DNA of 64,000 nucleotides from Ashinkailepas kermadecensis (taxonomy: Eukaryota > Arthropoda > Thecostraca > Neolepadidae): positions 55,001 to 119,000 of the forward strand of contig JAOTOM010003976.1 in NCBI GenBank assembly GCA_034440615.1, written 5' to 3'. Shown in pieces: positions 24,339 to 37,180 of the stretch. The notes beneath the pieces were generated by a model. It did not search any database. It saw nothing but the letters and a program-made list of their open reading frames with translations, and had not been told where the DNA came from. Positions within the stretch are counted from its first letter, which is position 1; each line of letters opens with the position of its first letter. The translations under genes and the position numbers were made by a program.

Positions 24339-24503
24339 CGTGCTTGTCGGCAGCGGGTCGCCTTGCGAGAATCGCTGGTAATCCTGCTTGATCTGACGGT
24401 ATCTGCTGGCCAGTGGGTCCACGCGATTAACCGACTGGAAGTCTTCGCACTCGGGGCTTCGCACCCCTGGGCCGTCGGCCTTGTGTTCCTTCCTGCTTAG
24501 CGC
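24339..24503 (-). CDS. Mef2: Mef2 coding exon 3 (post-MEF2-domain segment)
   Basis: This 165-nt, 55-codon open segment is phase 0 at both ends. The acceptor CAG is at 24504-24506 and the donor GTAAGA at 24333-24338. It begins ALSRKEHK, contains RSPECED, and continues with a basic stretch around [12 protein letters not shown]. Vertebrate MEF2 genes have an exon at this position starting with Ala-Leu and Lys-rich residues, then Ser-Pro with acidic residues, then a Lys/Tyr-rich KYKKIN-type helix. The match is in layout more than identity, as expected outside the MADS/MEF2 core. Vertebrate MEF2 genes place mutually exclusive alpha exons here; no second version was found. With exons 1 and 2 the predicted protein reaches residue 141. 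A GT/GCGT microsatellite begins 8 nt beyond the donor hexamer. Being an exon of this gene is well supported by phase, strand, splice sites and similarity. Confidence 0.85.
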
Positions 24504-26734
24504 CTGTCGGAAGATCGTCGGCTATGTCACCGAATCTTCCGGCCACTGCGTAGTGGAATGACGGCCGGTAATGGCTAGCGGTAGGGGATAAGTATTGCAT
24601 TGCATTGTATTCCTACATATGCATCCACACAGAGTCCTGATGAATTACAGGCTGTTCTCGTGACTGTCGCAATGAGCGAGATGGAAAAAGTGCAAAATTG
24701 GAATGCGACACGTGATGGAATACTGGAAGTGTCTGCTGCAACCGTTGCAACTGCCACCTGGCGCTTGCAGCACCATCTGTAAAAATGATGTTTGGAAAGT
24801 TGCCGAAATTAAGCTCAAGAGGATCGAAAATGGGACGCGAAAAAAACTTCATGGGGACAGCAGTGCAATTGAGGTGGAGCGATGTAGCAGACAGCAGAAG
24901 TGCATCAGCGGCTATGGTTGGAAAAGTGAATAAGGTAATTACATAGGAGTGAAGCTAACTTCACAAACATAATGTCACGCTGTACTGCTGAACTATGTCA
25001 GAAACGCATTGAGAGCATGCAAATAAAATATTGAAGAACATTGCACCTGATCAGTTAAATTATTAAAGTAAACTAATTACTAGTTCAATTAGCTTACAGT
25101 ATGGTCGCAATGCTGAGGGTCTTGGCACCACAATTGAAATATCTGAAAACCATGAGTCAGTGATGATGATAGGCTTCGTCATGTTCAACAGATGGCCGTT
25201 CTTTGGCGTCGTGAGCAACACTATGCCATATATCGTTGAAATATAGGTGTGCTTAAGCACTGCTTGTTTCAGTGTCTGGACAATGAGCTCTGGCTACCAT
25301 GGACCATGATCTTGAAAGGTCACCTCAGTAAGAATGCAGAGTGCAGACAAAAAGAACTATGCACACTCGTAGCATGATGGTTCACCGCTTATGCTCCTTG
25401 CTGTCATTCGATTTGACGGAATTTAGTTTTTTTCGCAGGATATCTAGGGACGCTTTAGCTGAACAGCACTGACTGCCCCTCAGGCCACTGCTGTATGGGA
25501 CAGATGATCACTAAATTCCAAGTGGGCACTGCTGCAGCAGAACGCTCCGATTATCCAATTAGACCTGAAACTCGCCGGAGGAAAGCCCGATCCACACCCC
25601 CGACCATCAACAAAACATGAATTATTGTTTGGATATTAACATTTATAAAGTGCGTATTTCACATAACGTGCAAATAATCGTGATCTGATACCATGTGTGG
25701 TGGAGAAGTTGGAAAATTATGGTGGGGTCCAATGCATGGAGGCAATGAGTGCTCCCAATTGTGTTGGTGCACCAACCAGGAGCTGGCCCTCGTCGGGCTC
25801 ACCTCATAGGATATCATGCTAGGAGCAAGACGTTGGTTGGGCCGATACAAAGGTGGTGGGGCCATGTCCCACCAAAAGCATAGAAAGCTAAACTCCTATC
25901 TGATACGTTGGTGGAGAAGCGATAAGTGAAAACGCAATGAAACTCCCTGCCATGTCCAGACTTTAGCATAATTATCACCTGCATCAATCATGATTTATGT
26001 TGATGACAAACTCGTACGCTTAATGAGCGTGAGCAGTGATAAATTGAGCAACATTGTTGTATACCAATATCAAGTGCAACAGCATGCTCAAAATGTAGCC
26101 AATTATGAGCATGCGGTTAACTTTGACGTCGGATATGCCCATATGCTCCGGTAGGTGTTCAGCGCCGCCGTTTTCCTTCGTGGAATGACTTTGTGCAAGT
26201 CAAAATTCCAAGCACGAGTCGGAATTGAATCGCCGCCAGAAAAAATTACAAGAAAGTAAAATAAAACAAACACACAAAAGAAACAGAGTTATTCGATCCC
26301 TACTCTTCACTGTATTTGGGTTTCAAGGGCGCATCGACTGCACTGGCCATGTAGCACTCTTCACTGTATGTCGCAACCAAAGGCAGCACACGGTACTGGG
26401 GCGACACCCACCTTGACAGCTAGCCATGACCTTGTGAGTAATGGACGTGGTATTACGGCATGCTTGGTACCCGCGTGGGCACGCGATGCCATCATGCAAC
26501 GCTCGCGCCACCATCAACTAGCTCTGCTGCTGGCACCGTCAACAGCGGGTTTCTCTCAGAAGACGGGCTGAGTGCGCATATCAGCACCGGAAAACGTCTT
26601 CCGGAGCAAGTACTTTGCTAAAGGAGAGAACTCATTCGCGTTGCAGATGCTAATGCAGTAGAGGGCCATGTCCAGGTTATGGTGGCTGTAGGAGGTCGAA
26701 GGAGACTTTTGATTCACTGAGCAAACAGGTTGAT
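24504..26734. other. unassigned part of Mef2 intron 2
   Basis: No exon or repeat is recognised except the short dispersed repeat at 26313-26360. Confidence 0.4.
26313..26360 (+). repeat. dispersed short repeat (SINE tail-like), copy 2
   Basis: TATTTGGGTTTCAAGGGCGC followed by ATCGACTGCACTGGCCATG matches the segment at 10305-10355 with few changes. Confidence 0.5.
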
Positions 26735-27025
26735 CGGTTCGCGACCCTTCCATATCGTAAACGTAGCAGTGTTGCAGGATCGGCACGTCGTAGTGTTGCA
26801 GGATCGGCCCGTGACCCTCCCATATCGTAAGCGTAGCAGTGTTGCAGGATCGGCCCGTGACCCTCCCATATCGTAAGCGTACCAGTGTAGCAGGATCGGT
26901 CCGTGGCCATCTCATATCGTAAACGTAGCAGTGTTGCCTTCCATATCGTGGCCATCTCATATCGTAAACGTAGCAGTGTTGCCTTCCATATCGTAAACGT
27001 AACAGTGCTGCAGGATCGGCCCCGT
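26735..27025. repeat. 46-bp minisatellite (about 6 irregular units)
   Basis: Units contain CCCATATCGTAAGCGTAGCA and GTGTTGCAGGATCGGCCCGT. Some units lack the GGATCGG half. Confidence 0.9.
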
Positions 27026-27389
27026 AGCACGACGTGTTAAATGCAGAGGTATCCTGGTTTTCGCGAAGGCCTGAGATGCCCTCTCGTGCAACACGGCTGG
27101 ACGTGTGTGTCGAACAGCACACGTCGCTCGTGTTGCTAGCGTGGAACAATCATGACGTTGATATTTCGTTAGCGGATTCGAAGGCATGTATGCACGCTGC
27201 AACGGCTGCCAGACTAGTGGCAACATAGTACATTGTGTGGGGTACAACATCCATAAAACATTCAGACCGTACTAATGCACTCAAGAGCACGCCTTCCGGC
27301 ATAGAGTTTCCGTGCTTCTGGAGGGCCTGCAACTTATGAAAGCTTCCCAGCCAACACAAGCCAGCCGGCCTGATCGGTTCATGCAAGTC

Positions 27390-27815
27390 CAGCCATGCCC
27401 TCAGGCAGTCTCGTGTGACGGGATGTGGACAGCCATGCCCTCAGACGGCCTCGTGTGACGGGATGTGGACAGCCATGCCCTCAGACGGCCTCGTGTGACG
27501 GGATGTGGACAGCCATGCCCTCAGACGGCCTCGTGTGACGGGATGTGGACAGTCATGCCTTCAGACGGCCTCGTGTGACGGGATGTGGACAGCCATGCCC
27601 TCAGACGGCCTCGTGTGACGGGATGTGGACAGCCATGCCCTCAGACGGCCTCGTGTGACGGGATGTGGACAGTCATGCCTTCAGACGGCCTCGTGTGACG
27701 GGATGTGGACAGCCATGCCTTCAGGCGGTCTCGATGGGATGTGGACAGAAATGTCTTCAGGCGGCCTCGATGGGATGTGGAGAGCCATGCCCTCAGGCGG
27801 CCTCGACGGGATGTG
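27390..27815. repeat. 40-bp minisatellite (about 10 units)
   Basis: Units contain GACGGGATGTGGACAGCCAT then GCCCTCAGACGGCCTCGTGT. Units past 27720 lose bases and diverge. Confidence 0.95.
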
Positions 27816-29934
27816 GACAGTGCATTGGCAACCGAATGAATCAAGGGTGGCAATGCCTCAAGGGGACCAAGGGGCCAAATGTGGTAACGCAGCAACCAAG
27901 GGGAATTGAATATATAACACAGAAACAGAAAGAAAGTCTTAAAACAGAACTTCGATGAACACGTGCCCTAGCATGCAATTATGGAAAATGGCCAGCAAAT
28001 AGACGAGCGTGAAAGACGGATTATGCATAAAAGGAACACACACGCAGTGTGTCCCTTCCCTCTTAGCGCAATGAGATGGATTTACCACACAAAAAAAAAC
28101 ACGATGGGATACATTGGGTGTGTAAAATTGTCGTTCCCGACGCCGTTGCTGGGTATTGTGAACCCACGGGTCCGATTAAGGAGGATTTGGACGACCGAAA
28201 ACAGATGAGTGCCTAACCGGCGCAGGTTTAACCTGAGGGGAGGGGAGGAGGAGGGACAGGTCATCCCTTGTTGGCCCTTTGGGAATAACCGGCAACCTGA
28301 AACGACACGGTGCAGTGGGTGAAGCTAGCGTGCGTTCTCTATCAATTTTATATTCCATCAAAGGATTGATTTCCATGTCATCAGGTCACTGACCTAGATC
28401 AGGTAAAGCATGACTGAACGCTTGAAGTCCAAAATATCATTTTGATACTTTCAGTATCAAATGTATGTCATCATGGTAACATTGTCCCGAAATCTCCGGA
28501 AAGCTCCAGGACATTGCCCTGATGCTCTTGTCAACTTAGGAATAGGTTCGCTATATTCTTCGTAGTTTCCAAAAGATACAGTTATTCCCATACATTATGA
28601 CCAGGAACAACAAGCTCATTTCGCATCGCCGATGCCATTGCGGCAAGGCACGCCCCAAACTGGCAGCAATGCCATCAACAAAGTAAGGTCGAAATATATG
28701 GAAATAAGCAGATGATGAAATCGTATTTCGGGACTCTAAGATGTGCAATGGTTGAAGAAGTCCAACTTAGCACGAAAATTATCCCAGACTGACACCAAAG
28801 TAAAAAGGCAATTTACGGCCCAAGGACGTCACTTGAGATTACTTGAAGTCACACACAAGGTCACCCACATCACTGCTGTTAGCTTGTCTTCAGTGAAACC
28901 CCAAGGTCCCATATGACGATGAACTTGCCACCACCGTGCATCTAGAAAGTCGTAATGATGTGACTCTAAAATAAAAGGTCGTACAACTTGCCGCTGGCTA
29001 GACTGGCTAGACGGAGAATCGTAGTCTAAGGAATATTAGACTGAATGGGCTCTGGTGACCTCAATATTGACCTTAGGTGATGGAAATATGGATAGATAAA
29101 TTGTTGAGGTCATGCCCAATTATATCCAAGAGCACTACTTTTTCCTGTGATGATCGCAGTTTTCAAGCTCCTGCGGGCAGCCGGTGAGGGGCGGATGATT
29201 CCACCTCTATGAGCCAAGATGGATTTACCAGTTGGCTCGGCGCTGGTAACAAGTGAGCCCCCACACAGAATTGGAGAAAGTCAGAACCAAAAACCGAACT
29301 GCGAATACACCGATAATGTTCTTTAGTGTGCACTGATTTTTGTATAGAGGGTCGTGCGAAAAAAAACTACCTGTGACGAAGTGCCAAAAAAATTTGCCCT
29401 GAAAATATTATAATAGACCGTAGAATAGCATTGGTAAGCGGCGAAAGAGGAGCGAGGTACGTTACGGACCGAGCCGCTCATTTAGCGTTCTGGGCCGGTT
29501 CTAAACGTTAACCCGCCATAGGGAAATTTACTTAAAATCGTGATGTAATCGGTGTAGCTGACCGGGAAAACTAAAATTCGACGCCTGGTTCCAAGTAGAA
29601 CCAAGCTTTCGCTATAAGATGCACTACTCCTTGTGGCCGTAGTGGCCGTACTTAAGAGGCCAATTTGCATGAAAGATTTGCATTCAAGCCGATTTTAACA
29701 TTGGACATCCGTGAAAGTTACACGCAACGTGATCTTATTTAGTCCTCACCTTAGCGGTGTAATCATTTTCAAATTTCGACGCCCACTTTCAAGTAGAACA
29801 ATATCTAAGGCAACTGCCAAAAATATCCGGGATGTCGTACTATTGTAACTTTAGAGGCCAAATTGCATTGCATTTGCAATTTGTTCCTGTAAATTGGCAA
29901 AATGCTTACTCGATGCTATAGTTCAACCAATTAA
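27816..29934. other. unassigned part of Mef2 intron 2
   Basis: AT-rich, no recognised feature. Confidence 0.4.
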
Positions 29935-30795
29935 TCAGGTTTGTGGGCAGTTGGTGGGCAAACAGAAAGCCTGAAGCTTGTGGGAAAGCAGAAAGCCTGC
30001 AGCCTGTAAGTATGTAGAGCCTGCAGCTTGTGAGCAAGCAGAAAGTCTGAAGCTTGTGAGCATACAGAAAGCCTGCAGTATGTCAGCAGCAAGAAAGCAT
30101 GCAGCTTGCTGGCATGCAACAAGCTTTCAACTTGTGAACAAATGGAAATCCTTTGGCTTGGGAGCAAACAGAAAGCCTGCAGCTTGTGAGCATGCAGAAA
30201 GTCTGCAGCATGTGAGCATGTGGAAAGCCTGCAGTTTGTGAACATGCAGGAAGCCTACAGATTGTGAGCATACAGAAAGGCAGCAGCTTGCGAGCATGAC
30301 AGAAGCCTGTAGCACATAAGCATGCAGAAACCTTGCATCTTTGTGAGCATGCAGCAAGCCTGCAGATTGTGAGCATGTGGAAATCCTGTGGCCTGTGAGC
30401 AATCAGAAAATGTGCAATTATAAGCACGTAGAAGTATACAGCATGTGAGCAAGTGGAAAGCCTGCAATTTGTGAGCATGCAGAGAGACTGCAATTTGTGA
30501 GCATCTGGAAAGCCTGCAGTTTGTGAGCATGTCGAAAGCCTGCAGTTTGTGAGCATGTGGAAAGCCTGCGGTTTGTGAGCATGTGGAAAGACTGCAGTTT
30601 GTGAGCAATCAGAAAACCTGCAATTGTGAGCATGTAAAAGTCTGCAGCATGTGAGCATGTGGACAGCCTGCAGCATGTGAGCATGTTGAAAGCCTGCGGT
30701 TTGTGAACATGCGGAAAGCCTGCAGTTTGTGAGCATGCGGAGTCTGCAGCTTGTGAGCATGCAGAAAGCCTGTGGCTTGTGAGCAAGTGGAATGG
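29935..30795. repeat. 26-bp minisatellite (about 32 units)
   Basis: Units contain AAAGCCTGCAGTTTGTGAGC then ATGTGG, with AGCTTG, AGCATG and CAGAAAG variants. Frames through it on the minus strand give Leu/Cys/His-rich artefacts. Confidence 0.94.
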
Positions 30796-32038
30796 AAAAC
30801 TCAAAACTCAGAAGGCTGCCATTCAAAAATGAAACGTGTTCTTCAAAAATGAAAAGCTTTACACTTATAAAAGTCAAAAGGTATGTAGCTTCTGGTGACC
30901 AGGCCTGAGCTTTGTAAAAATATATAGGCCTATATGATTTCACAATAAATTAACACCTATTTATTAAGCCTTCTCTCATACAATGCTGACTTGGTAATAT
31001 GCATAATCATTTCAAGTTCCTCAGAAACAAAGTCACGAGAAGATAGTTCTGACCTCAGGATTGCTAAACACCTTACCTACCTCAGTCTTTTCCAGGAACA
31101 TTTCCCATTCAAACTCGGTCTAGCATGTCTAACACTGAGAGCAAGTAAAAAAATCCACTGGCAACTTACGTCAATTCATAATACTCGCTATCTCCACACA
31201 TCAATGAAGGAAGAACACGCGGTGCACGTACAATTAACAAAGGTGAGACGCCTCAACTTATGGCTCCAGCAGAAACGCACAACTACAGCGAATGTCGCAC
31301 GCGCGCCAGAAATGTAGAAACCCGCCTGCAGGGAATGGCAGACGAAAACTCACACATTACCAATATATTCCACTCATGATCGTTCAGAAATCCACTAAAG
31401 TTTGAACTTGTTGACTTCTTGCGAGGTATGTACAGTACGGATTGAGGAAAATGAGACACGGAATGGAAGGCATGATAAATATTCGTGTAATGTTTGGCTA
31501 GCTGCTCAAGAAGTTGCCTGATATAATAATAAATATATAATATCCAGCAAATGGTCCTTCAAACCATCGGTCCCTAACGACGGTTTATCAACGGTCTACT
31601 AGAGTGAAAAGCGAGGAAACACATCGAGCACAAAAGAACTTGGTAGTGTCACAATGCAGGGGTGGGACCTGGGGCCTGTTATTTCGGTGCGCCTCTGTGC
31701 CACTGAGCAGTGACACAGAGGCGCTGAATAATTAATAGCACTAGTAATGCGATTTAAGTCCCACATATAAAATTATTTTTGCTTTCCTCCTAATTGTTGT
31801 TACTGATTGCAAAGCCTGTCGCCACTGTCTGATATGATCGAATTATTCAATTGCCATGCTTGATATGCATTGTTAGCACAGACAAACTGCATGGAATTGA
31901 TGAGGTAGGAGGTAGGCTATTGAAAGTGGTTAATCGAGATCATCCGTAGTGTTATCTCCTTGTAGCACCACAGGTACGAAATGCCAGATAGCAATACAGG
32001 TATTACTATTTTGGTGGGATGCTGTTTGTACCGCCTGG
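30796..32038. other. unassigned part of Mef2 intron 2
   Basis: AT-rich sequence with no recognised feature. Confidence 0.4.
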
Positions 32039-32124
32039 CTGTGCCGTGGGATGTTGTTTCCAAGCGTACGTGGCGGATAGGTCTATCCGCCACGTGCGCT
32101 TAGAAACAACATCCAACGGCACAG
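32039..32124. repeat. near-perfect 42-bp inverted repeat with 2-nt loop
   Basis: The arms 32039-32080 and 32083-32124 pair over 42 bp with three mismatches. The centre reads GGCGGATAG GT CTATCCGCC. It lies about 160 nt past the exon 2 donor on the gene strand. No target-site duplication was seen. Confidence 0.95.
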
Positions 32125-32291
32125 TTGAAGCATATCCGACAGCGGTTTCGCTTTTGTATCTAGCCATCCACAAATTCGAAATAAAGGATGGTGTTTGAAG
32201 TGCGTCGAAAGTCATGTGAAGTCGCGACGAGACAGCTCATGTGGCGCGAAGTACAAGTGTTGCGCGAAACACTGCGCAGTCGGTGACGTAC

Positions 32292-32495
32292 CTGCTGAAT
32301 GTCTTTGTTGGTCCTCGACTCGTGGGGCTCGTGGTACTCCGTGTACTTGAGCAGTACCTTGTCCATGTCGGTGCTGGCGTACTGGAACAGCTTGTTGGCC
32401 GAGTTGAACATGATGAGCGATATTTCGCAATCGCACAGCACGCTCAGCTCGTACGCCTTCTTCATCAGACCGAATTTCCGCTTGGTGAAAGTCAC
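32292..32495 (-). CDS. Mef2: Mef2 coding exon 2 (MADS box remainder and MEF2 domain)
   Basis: The exon is 204 nt, 68 codons, phase 0 at both ends, and encodes residues 19-86. It opens with [10 protein letters not shown] and closes with [11 protein letters not shown]. The acceptor CAG is at 32496-32498 and the donor GTACGT is at 32286-32291. Length and both junctions match the second coding exon of MEF2 genes. Residues 19-57 complete the DNA-binding and dimerisation MADS box; 58-86 are the MEF2 domain. Functional residues known from the family are present: Thr20, Cys39 and Cys41, Ser59 (the CK2 site in vertebrate MEF2C), and Leu66, Leu67, Tyr69 and Thr70 in the groove that binds class IIa HDACs and Cabin1. 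Ser44, Met47, His73 and the terminal Gln-Gln differ from the residues I recall as usual in the family. The reading frame is intact, so this is not a processed or decayed copy. Confidence 0.98.
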
Positions 32496-32517
32496 CTGAA
32501 GCATACAATCGGACCAG

Positions 32518-32632
32518 GTAAATAGCACGCGGGTGCTTGAAGAATAGGTAAATAACATGCGGGTACCTGAAGAACGGGTAAATAACATGCGAGTTCCTGA
32601 AGAACATGCAAATAGCATGCGGGTGCCTGAAT
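32518..32632. repeat. 30-bp repeat (about 4 units) beside the exon 2 acceptor
   Basis: Units contain AAATAACATGCGGGTACCTG then AAGAACGGGT. The nearest unit is 20 nt from the acceptor AG of exon 2, so branch-point sequence may lie in the repeat. Confidence 0.9.
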
Positions 32633-32674
32633 AAGTCGGACGTTGAAACATGGGTGACATTCATAGAGTACGAA

Positions 32675-32862
32675 CAGTCAGGCTGAAGTTGGACAAACAT
32701 GTGCATTCCCCAGCAGGACGCGCCACATAGAGGACTGACAGTCAGGCTGAAGTTGGACAAACATGTACATTATCCGGCAGGACGCGCCACGTAGAGGGCT
32801 GGCAGTCAGGCTGGAGTTGGACAAACATGTACATTCCCCAGCAGGACGCGCCACATCTTAAC
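32675..32862. repeat. 64-bp repeat (3 units)
   Basis: Three successive units each contain CAGTCAGGCTGAAGTTGGAC, an AAACATGTACATT segment and CAGCAGGACGCGCCACAT. Confidence 0.93.
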
Positions 32863-33184
32863 GGCGACGATCATTATTAAAAGCACAATAGCGTTCCTCG
32901 TAGCATGGTGTAGCATAACTGCTACATCTGGCATGCAGTGCATGCAGGCACTCGGCAAAGATAAGCGGCCGGCCACTGTAGTCCACATGCTGCGATTTGT
33001 CGACGGCAGCTCATTGTTGAGTGATGCTGATTGTGCTCAGTGATGTTGAGTGATGCTGTCAGGCTGAACATAATTATTACAAGTTTTTGGAGAACTACAG
33101 AATATAAGGTATAATACCTACGATCAAGTACTCCTATTTTAATGAAAATCTGTACACATCTGAACGGGCTGGGCTTCGTAGTAC

Positions 33185-33635
33185 TTCGGACAGTGGACCA
33201 GCTCCAGGACAGTAGAAAAAGCTCCAGGACAATGGACACGCTCCAAGACAGTGCACAAGCTCCAGAACAGTGGACACGCTCCAGGACAGTGGACACGCTC
33301 CAGGACAGTGAACAAGCTTCAGGATAGTGCACAAGCTCCAGGACAGTGGACACGCTCCAGGACATTGGACAAACTCCAGGACAGTGGACACGCTTCAGGA
33401 CAGTGGACACGCTCCAGGACAGTGCACAAGCTCCAGGACAGTGGAGGAGCTCCAGGACAGTGGACACGCTCCACGACAGTGGGCAAGCTCCAGGACAGTG
33501 GACACGCTCCAGGACAGTGGACACGCTCCAGGACAGTGAACGAGCTCCAGGGCAGTGGACAAGCTCCAGGACAGTGGACGAGCTTCAGGATAGTTCACAA
33601 GCTCCAGGACAATGGACGAGCTCCAGGTGGAAACC
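33185..33635. repeat. 19-bp minisatellite (about 24 units)
   Basis: The unit is GCTCCAGGACAGTGGACAC with AACAAGC, ACGAGC and TTCAGGATAG variants. Confidence 0.95.
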
Positions 33636-33904
33636 AGTCATTTGTCGTGTACGACCATAGCGCGCGGATACAATGAATTCACTATATGTCCGCACTGTTG
33701 ACTAAAATTGATGTTGGTCATTAGGATGTCCCAAAGAAATGTTTCATCGCAAAGAGCTGGCAGGGTCACACCCAGGACTTTCTTGGAGCTTCCCGATTTT
33801 TCTTGGCATCGTGGATGAAAAGTCCGTGACTGAAGAGGGAGCTGCCGTGGTCGTAGTTGAGGAGCCTGGGTGCCACTACCTCGACCACGTGAAACCACCT
33901 CAAC

Positions 33905-34085
33905 GAGGAGAAGCTGGCAATGACGCGCAGCAGCAGCTGGCAATGACACGCAGCAGCAGCTGGTAATGACGCACAACAGCTGGCAATGACGCACAACAGC
34001 TGGCAATGAAGCGCAGCAGCTGGCAATGACGCGCAGCAGCAGCTGGCAATGAAGCGCAGGAGCAGCTGGCAATGACGCGCGGCGG
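33905..34085. repeat. short CAG/CTGGCAATGACG repeat
   Basis: About nine irregular units of 15-21 bp built from CAGCAGCTGGCAATGACGCG with variable numbers of GCA. Confidence 0.88.
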
Positions 34086-36324
34086 CTCACGCGTGTCATT
34101 CGTGAGAACGACAGCGGGCCGACAGTAGTTAGCAGTAGCGACACTGCACTAAACACCGGCTATGTCAACCGTGCGAACCGTCGTTTGAAGCTAGCACCCA
34201 ATAAAACACTGCAGTTTGCCACAGGTGGCGTTCACACCAGCGGGCTGCCTCTTAGACATGTATTCCAAAGTGCTGATGATGAAGCTAGTGGATGAAGCTG
34301 ATCCAAGGGCCTCACTGGGAGACAGGTTCAGCAGAGTTAGACAGAACGTGCGATAGAAGGATACCAACCGCTGCGTGAGTTAGCCCCGAGATGGCGGCAG
34401 ATTTAGGATAGATAGTCAGTGAAATGGCCCAAATGACACCCTCACCTCTCGGTTTAACTACACGAAAACAAATTGGCTTACGGGGTCATGTACTGCGAAT
34501 CTGCCTGTGCAATATGCCGCCCGATCTCACCAACAGTTTTCGAATTATAGCCTCGAGCAGATTTGAGAGGTAGTGATAAGTGGTTCTCTGCAACGGCTGG
34601 CACCTCCTACAGCGTCAGACATAAGTTCACCTTTGGATAATATTTGTGTAATCACAAACATCCCAGGAATGCTTTCGTCATGAAACATGTGATCGTAAAC
34701 AAACATGTGATATTAAGAAAATGGCCGCAACCTATATTTCGTGCCGATTCGTGACCCTTTACCTGACAACGAAACTGACACATCAATCTTCAGAAACAAA
34801 GATTTATATGTATTTCTACAAATCACAGAATAATAGCGGGATATTTCCAATATATACCATTTCCAGGGCAAGGAAATATTCACTCCCTGTGATTTAATGT
34901 TCGCGTGGTGGGGGACGATGCAGGCTGGATGAAGATGGCACAAGAAAAGGACTGGATCAGGTTGTGTTGTGTACTTCACCTGGTATGTGAGAATGGGTAT
35001 GCACCTGCACTGAATGCAAATATGTGCAAATTGATCAGCAGCACGTTGCTCTCACCACCGATGCGCGTTGATTTGCGCACGGAAAACCGTCCTAATCATG
35101 TGCGCCTGGCAAATTCACTGTGATGCCGGTGCTGCCACCTATAGACAAATTGCACAATTACGAGCAAAACGGTCGCGGTTTTCGTTCTGGTGTGACCGGA
35201 CCACTGTACCAAATGACTAAAAAGAAACTGTCATGCATTTTACGTGCCAATTAACCTGTTTATTCCATGATTTGTAGCACCAACATATTTACATATCCTG
35301 TTGCAGAAAGCAACATGTGCCAGAAAGTGAGCATTGGAAAAGCATCAAGGGCGTGGCGAGTTCTCGATGTTTAAAAATAAATTTGCATCAACGGTGATTT
35401 ATTCAAACTCAGCACACCCGCCTACGTCCATGGATGCCCGGAAGTCCGAATCAAGTATCCCAGACAAAAATGTCAAAAGGGGTCACACTAATACGATGGT
35501 GTGGGAGGAACCTTTCAGCTTGAGGTGGCAAAAAAGCTCCAGACGTCCTTATGATCAGCGGATTCTGACGGCAACTGACGCATCCGACCACCTGACGAAG
35601 GACTTTTTTGCTCGTATTTTATTTGTTGTTAGCTGACAGGACGTGGCAGAAGCGAACGAAACAAAACTGAAATTATGGTTCTCTAGGATGCTTATTTTCA
35701 AAGTGAAACTATTGTTTCATATGTTTTTGACTAGATGTGTTCAATATTTCGGTCAGCTGTTTGTCAGGAAAGCCCGCACGGCAGGTGTGAATCACCAAGA
35801 AATAGGATGACTCAATGTGCTTAGCATACCTTGACCTGGTGCTACCTAGGTTCGAGACGAAAGCAAGGAAAATGCTTATGACTTGGATGTCACAAACGTT
35901 TTTGGAACCGCTCTGGTCCACACGCAGTTCCCACTGATATCAAATGATCAGCTTGTGACATTTGGGAGCTATACTGACTAATGTAAGTGTCATCGTATTG
36001 CATGTCTGATTGCCAGGTGTACGAAAAATAAACGTGAGGAAAAATAGCACGTTTTCCAGAATCCAGTGATTGACATTTGAGCATTCCGTTCGGCACAATA
36101 TCAGATTTAAGCTTTCATGGGAAAAAGCCCTATGTGCTCTAGGAAATAATGGCACTTGCCTCCTTGTCTGAACTGCATCTCGTGGCAACCCGAATGCAAA
36201 CTGCACGGCGCGTGTAATCAACTCAAATCAACTACAGCTTCAACTAATAGCAACTACAGATAGCAGTTTGCATCATGAGCTAAGACTCTTATCAGCAACA
36301 GCCGTGATAGTGCTAGCAGCAAAG
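34086..36324. other. unassigned part of Mef2 intron 1
   Basis: AT-rich, no recognised feature. Confidence 0.4.
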
Positions 36325-37180
36325 GGGCAGGAGTGGCGGCAGCGGCAGCACACTTAGCGACGGCAGAGCCAATGGTGGCAGCGAGAGCGACAGTACACTT
36401 AGCGACGGCAGAGCCAATGGTGGCAGCGGGAGCGACAGTACATTTAGCGACGGCAGAGCCAATGGTGGCAGCGGGAGCAGCAGTACACTTAGCGACGGCA
36501 GAGCCAATGGTGGCAGCGGGAGCGACAGTACATTTAGCGACGGTAGAGCCAATGGTGGCAGCGGGAGCAGCAGTACACTTAGCGACGGCAGAGCCAATGG
36601 TGGCAGCGGGAGCGACAGTACATCTAGCGACGGCAGAGCCAATGGTGGCAGCGGGAGCGACAGTACATCTAGCGACGGCAGAGCCAATGGTGGCAGCTGG
36701 AGCAGCAGTACACTTAGCGATGGCAGAGCCAATGGTGGCAGCGGGAGCGGCAGCACACTTAGCGACGGCAGAGCCAATGGTGGCAGCGGGAGCGACAGTA
36801 CATTTAGCGACGGCAGAGCCAATGGTGGCAGCGGGAGCAGCAGTACACTTAGCGACGGCAGAGCCAATGGTGGCAGCGGGAGCGACAGTACATCTAGCGA
36901 CGGCAGAGCCAATGGTGGCAGCTGGAGCAGCAGTACACTTAGCGATGGCAGAGCCAATGGTGGCAGCGGGAGCAGCAGCACACTTAGCGACGGCAGAGCC
37001 AATGGTGGCAGCGGGAGCGACAGTACATTTAGCGACGGCAGAGCCAATGGTGGCAGCGGGAGCAGCAGTACACTTAGCGACGGCAGAGCCAATGGTGGCA
37101 GCGGGAGCAGCAGTACACTTAGCGACGGCAGAGCCAATGGTGGCAGCGGGAGCGGCAGCGGGAGCGGCAGCGGCGGCAAA
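36325..37180. repeat. 45-bp minisatellite (about 19 units)
   Basis: Units contain AGCGACGGCAGAGCCAATGG, then TGGCAGCGGGAGCGACAGTA, then CATTT or CACTT. The unit is divisible by three, so three frames give 300-residue artefacts, for example a 15-residue Ala-rich repeat on the minus strand. Confidence 0.96.

Larger units (their letters stand above)
24504..32291 (-). other. Mef2: Mef2 intron 2 (7.8 kb)
   Basis: This intron starts with GTACGT and ends in CAG. It contains the 86-nt near-perfect hairpin at 32039-32124, the 26-bp array at 29935-30795, the 40-bp array at 27390-27815 and the 46-bp array at 26735-27025. The remaining sequence is mostly AT-rich with nothing recognised. Confidence 0.82.
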
